64,000 nt of DNA from Acinetobacter brisouioides (GCF_004331075.1 NZ_SJNX01000002.1:248001-312000); one strand, 5' to 3'. Numbered from the stretch's first letter, positions 28,782 to 38,699 are shown. Notes: generated from the sequence alone by a model not told the origin. Numbers and translations are program-made.

Positions 28782-30827
28782 TTATTGCGCCAAATCGGCT
28801 TTTTGAACAACTTGTTTAAGTAACGGGGGAATGATTTCAAGTAATTGAAGATTATAAAGTTGGCCTCTATTGTCTAGTTGACTGTCAATTAAATTGAATT
28901 CTTGTTGAATGCCTTGAGCTGCAATCTTTTGCTGCTTTTGATCAAAGAAACGTACACCTAAGGTAAAATCTACCGCAACTTTGCAAGGATTATCTTGTGC
29001 ATTACACTTGGGTGTATCCATTTTTAACTTAGATTTTAAAACAGGTTGAATACACTTTGCAGGGACAAAAGGCTTGAAATTTAACTGCTGCTTAAAACCT
29101 GCATTTTGTGTCATATAGGTAACCGATGCCTGAAACGGCATTTGCCCTGGCAATGCGCCACCTGTTGCATAAAATGGATACTTAGAATTTTTCGTAAAAG
29201 CATAGTAAGTCAATGTAGGAAAAGCCGATAATTGAAAATCACCAGATTGCTCAGATGTCACAAAAGAACACATTGCACGAGAATAAGTTGAATCCGTTGC
29301 CGTCTGTTGAGAATTGTTAATTAGAACAATATCTCCTTTTGTGACCGAGAGATTATCTCGACCACTAATGGCTGCATCCAATTGAGCAACTGCTTCATTT
29401 TGGTCACGCGAAATTACCGTTGCCTCCCATGTTGGGATAGATACCAATCTTCCAGAAACTTTCTGCTGATTGTAAATATAAATTTTCATCCCAACACTCA
29501 AGCGCAGACCTATATCAGAGACTTTTACCTGATTTCCATCTTTCGCACTGATTTTCAAATCAGATCGTGTAAATTTAATGCCTTTTTTAAATTCCTGACC
29601 TAATTTGATCAAAGCATTTTTCAATACAACTTCTTGACGATTTTCTAAAGAAAAACCCATACCATCAGAAATCACATCTTTGACTTCATCACTGGCATGT
29701 GCAACATGAATCACTCGACCTGAACGATCCAACATCTCGGCAAATACTTCACTATGTACAACTTGTTGCTGAGTAATTTTCCCTAGAGGTTTTTGATATG
29801 CCACAGTCGGCAAGATATTTAAACGAATAAATAAATCTGGTAACTCTCGATGATTAATATCTTCGGCTTGAGCCAATTGAGTTTGCTCAGAAACTGATTG
29901 CGCTAAACTACTATAGCGCTTATTAACAGGCACCAAACTGAATGCAGCACCATCCCCAATGGCATCAGAAAAGATTTGTTCTACAAGATCTTTTGATTCA
30001 CCCTGTGTTGTTGCTACATCAACTAGCAAAGCTTTAGGTTTACTGACTGCTTGACGAACATGGGTCGTCAATTTTACAAAATTTTTAGAATGGTTATTGA
30101 CTAGAATTGGCGTTGCTACAGCATAATCACTATCAGCATAGACAATATGGATCAAATCCCCTTCTGTAGATGATAATTCATCATTTTGTGCAATGCCGTG
30201 ATTCAATCCTTTATCCAGAATTAAATAAGATTTCCATTGATCAAGAACTGAAGTTTTGATTTCAGACAACTGCAAATCATTTTTTGCTTTTTTTACCAAC
30301 TGGCTCGACAGTGCAATCGCACTGGCTTGGTATTGCTGCATGATTTGCTGTTTTGTAGCTGGACTACGTAGGTCTGTGGTTAATACCTTAATCGGCTGTG
30401 TCGAGGTCAAGCTTTCGCTATATAGGACTTCTCCAGTTAAGATATTGGTCAGCTTCAGACTTAAGGTAACAGGTGTAAAAATTTCTGTTGTTGACTGTTT
30501 TTCAACAACATATTCACCTGCTCGCAAGACTTCTAATGATGCGACATAAGTTTTATGCTTTGTATTCTGTTGAATTTGCTGCGCAATCTGATTGGTAAAT
30601 TCCTGATTCAATGCTCCTTCAAAACTCATTTGTAGCTGTGAGCGAATACTAGGTGTAATCGACTGAATAAAATCACATGCAATCGGTGAATTTTTTTCAT
30701 CATGGACGAATGCCTGCTTACATTCCTGATCTAAACCAAATAAACCTTTTGAAGGATAAATTTGCAAATCAGCATACGCATCCGCACTCAGAAAAGGGAG
30801 TAACCATGCCAATTTTTTTATTTGCAT
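28782..30827 (-). CDS. Large exported protein with FlgT/CsgG-like features, second gene of the operon
   Basis: The protein (about 681 aa) has a signal peptide (MQIKKLAWLLPFLSADAYA). Residues about 100-190 (TYVASLEVLRAGEYVV, LKLTNILTGEVLYSESL) look like a CsgG/TolB-N type alpha/beta domain that summarises a component with its transcript-like paralogues. A segment LILDKGLNHGIAQNDELS resembles the small barrel that ends FlgT. A second such pair follows (IGLRLSVGMKIYIYNQQ and VTKGDIVLINN). The C-terminal 160 residues contain several cysteines (CSFVTSEQ, KCIQP, PKCNAQDNPCK) that may form disulfides. The longer start at 30845 has no better ribosome site. The start overlaps the end of the upstream gene. 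Confidence 0.72.
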   Translation of the reverse strand: MQIKKLAWLLPFLSADAYADLQIYPSKGLFGLDQECKQAFVHDEKNSPIACDFIQSITPSIRSQLQMSFEGALNQEFTNQIAQQIQQNTKHKTYVASLEVLRAGEYVVEKQSTTEIFTPVTLSLKLTNILTGEVLYSESLTSTQPIKVLTTDLRSPATKQQIMQQYQASAIALSSQLVKKAKNDLQLSEIKTSVLDQWKSYLILDKGLNHGIAQNDELSSTEGDLIHIVYADSDYAVATPILVNNHSKNFVKLTTHVRQAVSKPKALLVDVATTQGESKDLVEQIFSDAIGDGAAFSLVPVNKRYSSLAQSVSEQTQLAQAEDINHRELPDLFIRLNILPTVAYQKPLGKITQQQVVHSEVFAEMLDRSGRVIHVAHASDEVKDVISDGMGFSLENRQEVVLKNALIKLGQEFKKGIKFTRSDLKISAKDGNQVKVSDIGLRLSVGMKIYIYNQQKVSGRLVSIPTWEATVISRDQNEAVAQLDAAISGRDNLSVTKGDIVLINNSQQTATDSTYSRAMCSFVTSEQSGDFQLSAFPTLTYYAFTKNSKYPFYATGGALPGQMPFQASVTYMTQNAGFKQQLNFKPFVPAKCIQPVLKSKLKMDTPKCNAQDNPCKVAVDFTLGVRFFDQKQQKIAAQGIQQEFNLIDSQLDNRGQLYNLQLLEIIPPLLKQVVQKADLAQ

Positions 30828-32326
30828 TGGGTACCACCAATACATAACGTTAGCGTATTACCTTCTTGCTTACGTTCTGCCGCAGCCAACACGGAGCTAC
30901 TACGCAATGCTTTCGCCAATTCAACTGTAATTGGCTTATTACCCTTATAGGTCATTGTAATTTCAACCAAATGACCATCCTGGGTACGAATATTGATATT
31001 ATCTGCACCTTGAATATCCTCTAGCGCAACAAAGAGATCATCACCTAAACGTGTTGAAACATTATTTGAAATACTCTTCACAAAGATCGTCATGTCTTTA
31101 CCATACATTGAACGATTTTTTGAATAATTCAAGATCTGCGGTCCAATCGTGCTCAGTGCTAATTGTCCAAGTTTTGCCGAAACATTTGCACGGCATGCTT
31201 CCGCAGTTGCGCCTGAAGCAGATTCAGTACGAGTTTCCCCAGTCATTAAAGTTGCATCATCAACTGAATAAACCTTAAAACTGACTGCTCCATCACAGGC
31301 ATATTGTCCTGTTACTGGAGATCGCCCTCGATCAAAGATATTGCTACTGCCTGCCATAAACCAATCTGCTTTTTCTTGACGTGCAGCAGCAGCAAATTTT
31401 GCCAGTTCACTGTCACTCAGCAATTGCTGAACTGACATATGACGCCCTTTTAAATATTTACTTCTAAACAGATCTGAATCCATAAGCCGTAAATCGTATC
31501 TAGCAGCATTTTGTGCAATACTATTTAGAGTCTGATTAACACTTTCAGGTTTAGTACTTGGAGTTTGATATTCCACATATCGAACAAAACTTTGAATATC
31601 ATTTTGCTGCTCATTTTGTGAATAACTTGCACTTTCTGAAGCATTATATTTTGAAGAAGATGCAGCAGCATATTTACTACTATTACTACGACTACTCCCG
31701 CCTGCATATGCACCTGCTCCATAATAATTATCATAAGCTCCAGCATAACCAGAGCTTGCGCGACTCCGTGAAGATGAACTTTCCCTTGAAGATACACTTG
31801 CACTCTCATTGCTTTTATATTTTGCATTTTCATTATATTTATAGCTTTGATCATTATAATAAGCCGTAAACTCTTTTACTGGCTTAGAGTTATCTCGTGG
31901 AACACCAAAATATTCATCCATAACCACCATAATTGGACTTGTACGGCTATTCTTTTTAGATAGGCCATAATCATTAAGAATTGAACGAAACTCTTGATCA
32001 TCCATCTCCAAACTTATACGTGTAACCAAATTTTGTTCAGCATCCGTCTGGCTTCCCAAACTCACATAATAAGTTGGATCAACTTGCTTGACGATTTGAG
32101 TTAAAAATGGCTTGGCATCAGCAAGAGATTTTGGACCATTAATTTTAATAATCATGGCGGTCACTGCATCTTCACGCGCATTATTCAAAGCCTGATTACG
32201 GGTTAGGTTCTGATCTTTCTTTATAATTGGTGCTTTACCTTCACCAATTGTTTTAATGATTTCCGCATTTACAGCAGCAGACGACAATAGCAGAGAAACT
32301 GCTATGCAAAAGAAAGGCTTAATCAT
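30818..32326 (-). CDS. Exported protein with Ser/Tyr-rich linker, first gene of the operon
   Basis: The 502-residue protein has a signal peptide (MIKPFFC start, ending AAVNA-E). Residues 22-100 (GEGKAP, RNQALNNAREDAVTAMIIK) fit the N-terminal pattern shared by LPP20 and FlgT-type proteins. A middle region begins PIMVVMDEYFGVP. Residues about 155-250 are a low-complexity, Ser-, Tyr-, Ala- and Gly-rich linker (SSRESSSSRSRASSGYAGAY). A second folded part contains KADWFMAGSSNIFDRGRSP and SVDDATLMTGETRTES, a CsgG-like strand pattern. The C-terminus ends LTLCIGGTQCK. ATG at 32326 gives the best signal peptide; an ATG 45 bases upstream is possible. Nothing enzymatic is visible. Confidence 0.72.
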   Translation of the reverse strand: MIKPFFCIAVSLLLSSAAVNAEIIKTIGEGKAPIIKKDQNLTRNQALNNAREDAVTAMIIKINGPKSLADAKPFLTQIVKQVDPTYYVSLGSQTDAEQNLVTRISLEMDDQEFRSILNDYGLSKKNSRTSPIMVVMDEYFGVPRDNSKPVKEFTAYYNDQSYKYNENAKYKSNESASVSSRESSSSRSRASSGYAGAYDNYYGAGAYAGGSSRSNSSKYAAASSSKYNASESASYSQNEQQNDIQSFVRYVEYQTPSTKPESVNQTLNSIAQNAARYDLRLMDSDLFRSKYLKGRHMSVQQLLSDSELAKFAAAARQEKADWFMAGSSNIFDRGRSPVTGQYACDGAVSFKVYSVDDATLMTGETRTESASGATAEACRANVSAKLGQLALSTIGPQILNYSKNRSMYGKDMTIFVKSISNNVSTRLGDDLFVALEDIQGADNINIRTQDGHLVEITMTYKGNKPITVELAKALRSSSVLAAAERKQEGNTLTLCIGGTQCK

Positions 32327-32743
32327 TATTATCTCACGTTTAATAAATGTATATATTTGTATGTTTGGCATAAAATATAGTTCAGATTTTTAAAAGTCAA
32401 TTTTATAAGAACTAGGATATGTCACTTTTAGTGCTAATAACTATTAAATTCAATTTAATAATATATAAAAAAACAATCTACATATTAGAAAAATAAACTT
32501 ATTATATTAATTTCATCAATACAAAAAACCTATTATTTATTCTTATAATTAAAAACCAACTATCAATTTATTAAAAATATCATAAAGAAATTATTCCAAT
32601 ATTTTCAAAATTAAAAAATCTTCTAATCTATTTCTTCAAATAGCTCATAAATAATATCAAACTATTAAAGTAAGAAAATGGTAAAAACTGGGTCACAATA
32701 TTCACCATTTTCTAAAGTAAGTTTTATATTTTTAAAATATAAG
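32327..32743. other. Very AT-rich region upstream of the exported operon
   Basis: The 417-bp gap contains the operon promoter (-) and the end of the M61 gene. A hairpin (AGAAAATGGT / ACCATTTTCT, 32673-32713) is flanked by two AAAGTAAG direct repeats. It has no T run on the minus strand, so it is a weak terminator at best. No gene is seen. Confidence 0.4.
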
Positions 32744-34447
32744 TTATTTTATTAACCACCCATCTACTTTCTCTTGATCTGCCACGTTCAACTCAACTGT
32801 GGTCAATCCAGTTTCAACTGCATTTACCGTAAACTGAAGCAATTCATCACGACGGAAAGCATGCACCACAAATTCACCTTGCTGTTTGGCATATTTCGCC
32901 AACAGTTTTTCCGACGCTTTTAAGCCATCAATCGCCACAATCACATCATTGGCAGACAATCCTGCTTTTGCACCTGCACCATCACGGCGTGCCTGTTGAA
33001 TCATCACACCCTCAGGTTTATCGGCAATTTTTAAACCAAATGGCTGGGTTTTGTCATTTTTGACTTGGTACTCAATGCCAAACTCAGGGAACAATTGATC
33101 CAGTGGCAATTCATCGGTAGTATAGATCAGATGGTTAATTTGCTCTAACCATGAGTGACCTGTTAATTCTTCACACAAATCAAAAATGCTACGTTCGCTG
33201 ACTTGAATGCCTTTTTGTGCATTTTCATACAGTTTACGTACCAACGCATCAAGACTTGAGCCACGTAGACGCAAACCTAAATCCAGACACAATGCAACCA
33301 AGCAACCTTTATTGTAGTAGCTGGTTCCTGCATTATTGCTGTTTTCATTTGGACGATAGAATTTAATCCAAGTATCGAAACTCGATTCAGCCACAGACTG
33401 CACTTCACGACCCGGATTTTGTAAATAACGATCAATCTGTGTTTTGAGTAATTTCAAATAAGAGGCTTGTGAAATCACACCACTGCGCAGCAAAATCAAA
33501 TCATCGTAATATGAAGTAAAGCCTTCAAAAATCCACAGCAACGAGGTGTAGCTTTCTTTGTGCAAATCATAATTAACAAAGTTTTCAGGGCGAATATATT
33601 TCACTAACCACGAATGGAAATATTCATGGCTACATAAACCCAAGAAACGTTGATAATCTTCCGAAGGCTCTTGTAGCTCATTGGCTTTTGGTAAATCATC
33701 ACGTGGGGTAATCAGACTGGTACTGTTCGGATGCTCAAGACCACCATAACTGTTGCCTGTTGCCATGGTCATGAACACATAGTTTTTAAATGGCGCTGAA
33801 CCAAAAAGTTGAATTTCGGTTTGGCAAATTTTTTGGACATCTGCTTGTAAGCGCTCAACGTTGGTCGAGTGTTTACCTGAAATCACAAACTCATGCTGGA
33901 TGCCTTCAGCCTCAAAACTGAAACGGGTTTGATCTGCCAGTTCAAATGGACTGTCGATGAGCTGCATATAGTTGTCAGCTTTTAAGGTGTAGCGCCCTTT
34001 CACCAAGCTTTTTGATGCCAAGCCTGTCGCTACAGTAAAATGCTTAAACTCATCGGGTAAGAACACTTCCAATTCACATTCAGCTTCTTCTTGATCTTTG
34101 AGACTTAAGCACACACACGCTGGATTGACATAAAAACGGGTCTGGTCGACATAGCTACCACGTACAGAAAGATCATAAGCATAGACATCGTATTCAACCG
34201 TGATCAACTCATGATCGGTGTTAAATAAACGCCATTTATTTTTTTCAAATTTACTGATTTTAAGCTCACGCCCTGCCTCATCATAGGCTTTGACAGATTC
34301 AATGTGTTTTGCAAATTCACGAATCAGGTAACTGCCCGGAATCCATGTCGGCAACCACAATTCTTGTGTTGGATTGGCAACAAAACGTAAGGTCACATGA
34401 ATGAGATGCTGTTGGTAATCGTCAAACTCTATTTGATAGTGCAACAT
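32744..34447 (-). CDS. M61 family metallopeptidase with PDZ domain
   Basis: The 567-residue protein has the zinc motif HEYFH (274-278) with the third ligand glutamate in WIFEGFTSYY (E308), preceded by GGLEHPNSTSL. It ends in a PDZ domain (about 455-530, including GAGAKAGLSANDVIVAIDG). This is the glycyl-aminopeptidase layout of family M61. No signal peptide is seen, so it is probably cytoplasmic. The peptide substrates are unknown; the family prefers N-terminal Gly or Ala. It is divergent from dacC. Confidence 0.9.
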   Translation of the reverse strand: MLHYQIEFDDYQQHLIHVTLRFVANPTQELWLPTWIPGSYLIREFAKHIESVKAYDEAGRELKISKFEKNKWRLFNTDHELITVEYDVYAYDLSVRGSYVDQTRFYVNPACVCLSLKDQEEAECELEVFLPDEFKHFTVATGLASKSLVKGRYTLKADNYMQLIDSPFELADQTRFSFEAEGIQHEFVISGKHSTNVERLQADVQKICQTEIQLFGSAPFKNYVFMTMATGNSYGGLEHPNSTSLITPRDDLPKANELQEPSEDYQRFLGLCSHEYFHSWLVKYIRPENFVNYDLHKESYTSLLWIFEGFTSYYDDLILLRSGVISQASYLKLLKTQIDRYLQNPGREVQSVAESSFDTWIKFYRPNENSNNAGTSYYNKGCLVALCLDLGLRLRGSSLDALVRKLYENAQKGIQVSERSIFDLCEELTGHSWLEQINHLIYTTDELPLDQLFPEFGIEYQVKNDKTQPFGLKIADKPEGVMIQQARRDGAGAKAGLSANDVIVAIDGLKASEKLLAKYAKQQGEFVVHAFRRDELLQFTVNAVETGLTTVELNVADQEKVDGWLIK

Positions 34448-34621
34448 AAGTCGGAATTCTAATCTTAATCAGGTTATGCAGGGCTTTAGCTTAGCATTTT
34501 TTTACTCTAATATGCGCTACTGCTGTTATTCCATACAGAAGATAAAGTAAATCAAGTTAGCTTTAATCTTTGTCATGGAAGATAGTTTTCTCTTTCTTTT
34601 GATCTCCTCAGGATTTGTCCT

Positions 34622-35911
34622 TTGAAACGTTTTATTTCTTGGTTTGCAGGGCTAGGTATATTGTGCTCAGGTTTTGCCCATGCAGCCATTTTGAATATTG
34701 ATCCCGAATCTGTACCTGCCGCAGCATGGACAATTTATGATCCTCAATCTGGTCAAACTATTGCTGAATACAATAGCCATGCACAGCGTGCACCTGCATC
34801 ATTAACCAAAATGATGGTGGCATACATTACGCTACAAGAAATTAAGGCGGGCAAACTCAAAAAGACCGATGTGCTTACTGCCAATGACGTGGTACATGTC
34901 GTTCAGCCTGATGAATCACAAATGTTTTTACGTCCAGGGCAAAAAATCACGATTGATCAATTGCTCACAGGTTTAGTGGTGATGTCTGCCAATGATGCTG
35001 CGGTGACGTTGGCACAGCGAATTGGTGGTGATCTTCCACATTTCGTGGCACGCATGAACCAGGAAGCGAAAGCATTGGGCATGACGGATACCCACTTTAC
35101 CAATCCTGCTGGAATTACCATGGATGGGCATTATTCCTCTGCCGCAGATATGGCAAAACTGGGCAATGCCCTGATTCAACAGTTTCCTGATTATTTGGGT
35201 TATTCCAAGCAAACCAGCTATTCATGGAATGGGCATCCGCACCACGCCACCAATATTTTGCTGAAACAAGATCCAACTGTAGATGGTTTAAAAACAGGTT
35301 TTACCCGCGCAGCAGGGTTTAATCTTGCTTTAACTGCCAAACGCCCAACCATGAATCTAAACTTGCCAGAGCGCCGTTTAATTGTCGTGGTACTGGGGAC
35401 AACCAGCCCAGTCATGCGTGCCGAAGTCGCACATCGCTTAATGAATCTAGCTTATAGTTACACCCGCGATGAAGTGATGGTCAAGGCACAACAGCCCATC
35501 GCAATTTTGCCTGTCATGAACGGAAAAATCCGCAGCTATCAGGTTGTACCACAAAGCACGCAATTTATGACGACTTCTTTGTACAACCAGCCGATCAATA
35601 TTGATATGCGCAGCTTCAACAATAACAGTGGGCGTTTGATCTACAATGGGCAAAGCATTGAACCGATTGACCATACCAAAACCCAGATTCAGGTTAATCT
35701 GAATCAGAAACAATTGACTGCACCTTTAAATCAGAACTTGCATATCGCAACGCTCAAAGTGTACCAAAATGGTCAATGGATAGAAGATATTCCTGTGCTT
35801 TCACATGTCCAGCTTGAATATGCCAGCATTTTCCAGCGCTTATGGCATTGGTTATGTCAATTACTCCCTTTTCTTGCAGAAAAAGTGATTCCTGCGAAGA
35901 TACTGTTGTAA
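34622..35911 (+). CDS. dacC: D-alanyl-D-alanine carboxypeptidase (PBP5/6 type)
   Basis: This low-molecular-weight penicillin-binding protein trims the terminal D-Ala from peptidoglycan pentapeptides in the periplasm. The 429-residue protein has a signal peptide (about 1-21) and the active-site motifs SLTK (60-63), SAN (122-124) and KTG (224-226). A C-terminal beta domain is followed by an amphipathic helix (IFQRLWHWLCQLLPFLAEKV) that anchors it to the inner membrane. The start is TTG at 34622 with AGGA upstream. Confidence 0.93.
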   Translation: MKRFISWFAGLGILCSGFAHAAILNIDPESVPAAAWTIYDPQSGQTIAEYNSHAQRAPASLTKMMVAYITLQEIKAGKLKKTDVLTANDVVHVVQPDESQMFLRPGQKITIDQLLTGLVVMSANDAAVTLAQRIGGDLPHFVARMNQEAKALGMTDTHFTNPAGITMDGHYSSAADMAKLGNALIQQFPDYLGYSKQTSYSWNGHPHHATNILLKQDPTVDGLKTGFTRAAGFNLALTAKRPTMNLNLPERRLIVVVLGTTSPVMRAEVAHRLMNLAYSYTRDEVMVKAQQPIAILPVMNGKIRSYQVVPQSTQFMTTSLYNQPINIDMRSFNNNSGRLIYNGQSIEPIDHTKTQIQVNLNQKQLTAPLNQNLHIATLKVYQNGQWIEDIPVLSHVQLEYASIFQRLWHWLCQLLPFLAEKVIPAKILL

Positions 35912-35982
35912 GATCAAAAGAAAAATAGGCTTGAATTTTTAAAATCAGCCCCAAATTCGTTTAAAATAATGCACGTCATCAA

Positions 35983-36017
35983 AAATCCTGAATTTGCATT
36001 CCCCAAATTCAGGATTT
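35983..36017 (+). terminator. Probable terminator hairpin of dacC
   Basis: A perfect 13-bp stem (AAATCCTGAATTT / AAATTCAGGATTT) has a 9-nt loop whose end bases can also pair. The tail TCATTTTA is only moderately T-rich. It lies 43 bp before slyD. Confidence 0.6.
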
Positions 36018-36059
36018 CATTTTATGATGTGACTTTAAAACTCTGTATGGATTTCAAAC

Positions 36060-36542
36060 ATGACTGCTATTGCAAATAACCACGTGGTTTCATTCCACTA
36101 CACATTAACAAACGCTGAGGGTGAAACACTTGACCAATCTCAAGGCGAACCACTTGCCTATTTGCACGGCGCAGGCAATATCATTCCTGGCTTAGAAAAA
36201 GCACTTGAAGGTAAAACTGTTGGCGAAAAATTGACTGTCAACGTTCCTGCTGCTGAAGGTTATGGCGAATACAACCCTGACCTAGTACAAGAAGTTCCTG
36301 CGCAAATGTTCCAAGGCGTTGAGAAAATCGAAGCAGGCATGCAATTCCAAGCTCAAACTGATGATGGCGTACAAATCGTAACCGTTAAATCTGTTGAAGG
36401 CGACACAATCATCGTTGATGCAAACTTCCCACTTGCTGGTCAAGACTTGACTTTCCAAGTTGAAATCGTTGAAGTGCGTGACGCGACTGCAGAAGAACTT
36501 GAGCATGGCCATGTTCACGGTGTAGGTGGTCACCACCACTAA
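36060..36542 (+). CDS. slyD: FKBP-type peptidyl-prolyl isomerase, SlyD family
   Basis: The 160-residue protein begins AIANNHVVSFHYTLTNAEG and has the FKBP active-site elements LAYLHGAGNIIPGLEKAL and the IF chaperone domain in the middle (about 75-130). It ends with a short histidine-rich tail (HGHVHGVGGHHH) that probably binds nickel or other divalent metal. This fits SlyD, which helps metal delivery to nickel enzymes such as urease in other bacteria. A urease operon enters the window at the right edge. Confidence 0.92.
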   Translation: MTAIANNHVVSFHYTLTNAEGETLDQSQGEPLAYLHGAGNIIPGLEKALEGKTVGEKLTVNVPAAEGYGEYNPDLVQEVPAQMFQGVEKIEAGMQFQAQTDDGVQIVTVKSVEGDTIIVDANFPLAGQDLTFQVEIVEVRDATAEELEHGHVHGVGGHHH

Positions 36543-36563
36543 GTTTTGCTTAACGCAAATCTT

Positions 36564-36593
36564 AAAAGCAAAGCCTAGCGCTTTGCTTTTTTT
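36564..36593 (+). terminator. Intrinsic terminator of slyD
   Basis: The stem AAAAGCAAAG / CTTTGCTTTT with a 7-nt loop runs into a T tract, 22 nt after the stop codon. Confidence 0.85.
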
Positions 36594-36632
36594 ATGCTAT
36601 TTTTGAGCCATCAAGTACTCAAGACTGATTTT

Positions 36633-38063
36633 ATGTCTACCCTGATTTGGTTTCGTCAAGATTTACGGATTTCTGATCATGCTGCCCTGTGGCACGCCAG
36701 TCAAAATGGTTCATGTCTCGCACTCGCGATTTTGTCTCCCAAGCAGTGGCAACTGCACGATGACGCACCGATTAAACTGGATTTTTATTTGCGTCAATTG
36801 CGCCAGTTACAGCAACAATTGCAATACTACAATATCCCGCTGATCGTTAAAATTGTGCCCCTTTGGCAAGATATTGCTCCTGTGTTACTCAAGCTGTGTA
36901 AGCATTTTCAAGTTCAGCATGTGCATGCCAATGTCGAGCTTGGCGTACATGAGCTACAACGCGATAAAAGCTGTCAAGATCAGTTGGCGCGAGCAGATAT
37001 TCAACTGAAGTTTTACCAAGACCGCACATTATTTCCTGTGGGCAGTATTCGTAATCAGTCAGGACAGCCCTATCAGGTGTTTACGCCATTTAAGAAAAAC
37101 TGCTATGAGCGCCTCAATCAGCAATTACCTGCCTGCTATCCTGACATTGCCATTCAAACACCTCTGCAACTTGAACTGAGCGAACAAGAACAAAACATTC
37201 CTGAACTGCATGAACTGGGTTACGATGCGATTGCCGCTGAGCATCAACAACTTTGGCCAGTCGGCGAACTACATGCGCAGCAACAACTGGATAATTTTCT
37301 AAAAAATGCGCTGGCAGATTATCAATTACAACGCGACTTTCCTGCTCAAGCAGGCACCAGCCAACTGTCAACGTATTTAAATATTGGGATCTTGTCGATT
37401 CGCCAATGCGTACAGGCACTATTTCGTCCGCAGCAAGGGCAATTTTTACTGACCGATCAAGGACAGCAGACTTGGCTAGATGAATTACTCTGGCGCGAGT
37501 TTTATCAACATATTTTGTTTGATTACCCTCAGGTGTCTAAATATCTGCCCTTTCAGCATAAAACCCAGCAACTGCAATGGCGGGATGACCCTGAAGGTTT
37601 AACTGCATGGCAGCAAGGTCAAACAGGCATTCCGATTGTTGATGCAGGGATGCGACAACTGCTGGCGACAGGCTGGATGCACAATCGTGTCCGCATGATT
37701 TGCGCCATGTTTCTCACCAAAAATTTACTGATTGACTGGCGTAAAGGTGAACAGTGGTTTATGCAACATCTGATTGATGGGGATTTGGCAGCCAATAATG
37801 GTGGCTGGCAATGGAGCGCATCGACAGGCACAGATGCAGCACCGTATTTTCGGATTTTTAACCCGATTAGCCAGTCGGAAAAATTTGACCCAAATGGGGA
37901 TTATATTCGGCGCTGGGTACCTGAACTGAAGTCTTTAGATGATAAAAGCATTCATGAGCCTTATGCCAAAGGCTACAAAGCTGGATTGGGCTATCCTAAA
38001 GCGATTGTTGATCTGAAAAGCAGTCGCGTACGTGCCATCGAAGCCTTTAAAGCACTGGACTAA
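36633..38063 (+). CDS. phrB: Deoxyribodipyrimidine photo-lyase
   Basis: The 476-residue DNA repair enzyme reverses pyrimidine dimers using light. The N-terminal antenna-binding domain begins STLIWFRQDLRISDH. The FAD-binding domain contains GTSQLSTYLNIG, WLDELLWREFYQHI, IVDAGMRQLLATGWMHNRVRM and the NGGWQWSASTGTDAAPYFRIFNP signature (abbreviated region). The frame extends upstream to 36594, overlapping the slyD terminator; the ATG at 36633 begins the conserved sequence. It is not a cryptochrome by these motifs. Confidence 0.95.
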   Translation: MSTLIWFRQDLRISDHAALWHASQNGSCLALAILSPKQWQLHDDAPIKLDFYLRQLRQLQQQLQYYNIPLIVKIVPLWQDIAPVLLKLCKHFQVQHVHANVELGVHELQRDKSCQDQLARADIQLKFYQDRTLFPVGSIRNQSGQPYQVFTPFKKNCYERLNQQLPACYPDIAIQTPLQLELSEQEQNIPELHELGYDAIAAEHQQLWPVGELHAQQQLDNFLKNALADYQLQRDFPAQAGTSQLSTYLNIGILSIRQCVQALFRPQQGQFLLTDQGQQTWLDELLWREFYQHILFDYPQVSKYLPFQHKTQQLQWRDDPEGLTAWQQGQTGIPIVDAGMRQLLATGWMHNRVRMICAMFLTKNLLIDWRKGEQWFMQHLIDGDLAANNGGWQWSASTGTDAAPYFRIFNPISQSEKFDPNGDYIRRWVPELKSLDDKSIHEPYAKGYKAGLGYPKAIVDLKSSRVRAIEAFKALD

Positions 38064-38069
38064 TCTGAA

Positions 38070-38699
38070 TTAACCCAATGCTTGCAGCAAGTTGTTTTTA
38101 GCTTGCTGCTCATAGTGCTGCTGAAAATATCGGGTTTGATATAACGGTTGCGTCAGATAAAACTGGCGCAGTACCTGTTTGCGTTTTTCCTGATAAATCA
38201 GTTCATCGACCCAGATATATTCCTGCCGAATTTGCTGTTGATACTCGGCAAAACGCACAGCTGCGCTGCCTAAAATTGCCAGATCAATATCCAGTAAATA
38301 GGCTAAATCTGACTCAGAAGTTGTAGCATGTTGCTGTGTCGCCAAAATCCAACTCGCTATCTTGTCGAGCTGGGTTTCAGGCAATGCGCCTGCCAGTTGT
38401 TGCCGCATCAACAAAGCACTATCATGCTCATTGCTTGCAGAACGGGATTGATAGACTACATCGTGAAAGAAAATTGCCAGTTGCAGTGCAAAACCATCTT
38501 CAATTTGGCTTTGTACTTTTTCAAACAGCACCAGACATTCCACAATATGCTGCACCTGATGATACGCACGCTGTGGTTCTTGATAGGCTTGCAGCAGTTT
38601 TTCCAAGCACTGTTCATGCTGCTGCACAGACCAGTGCTCAGGCGAAAACTGCGCAAATAGTTTTCGCCATGCATGACTAAACTGCTGCAATGCCTGCAT
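38070..38699 (-). CDS. Predicted HD-superfamily metal-dependent phosphohydrolase (COG4339 type)
   Basis: The 209-residue protein shows YHQVQHIVECL, AIFFHDVVYQ and NEHDSALL in order, the modified HD-domain pattern of COG4339, and LLDIDLAILG near residue 140. It probably binds divalent metal, and no substrate is known. The start ATG overlaps the yaaA stop codon as TAATG, so the two are translationally coupled. Confidence 0.82.
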   Translation of the reverse strand: MQALQQFSHAWRKLFAQFSPEHWSVQQHEQCLEKLLQAYQEPQRAYHQVQHIVECLVLFEKVQSQIEDGFALQLAIFFHDVVYQSRSASNEHDSALLMRQQLAGALPETQLDKIASWILATQQHATTSESDLAYLLDIDLAILGSAAVRFAEYQQQIRQEYIWVDELIYQEKRKQVLRQFYLTQPLYQTRYFQQHYEQQAKNNLLQALG

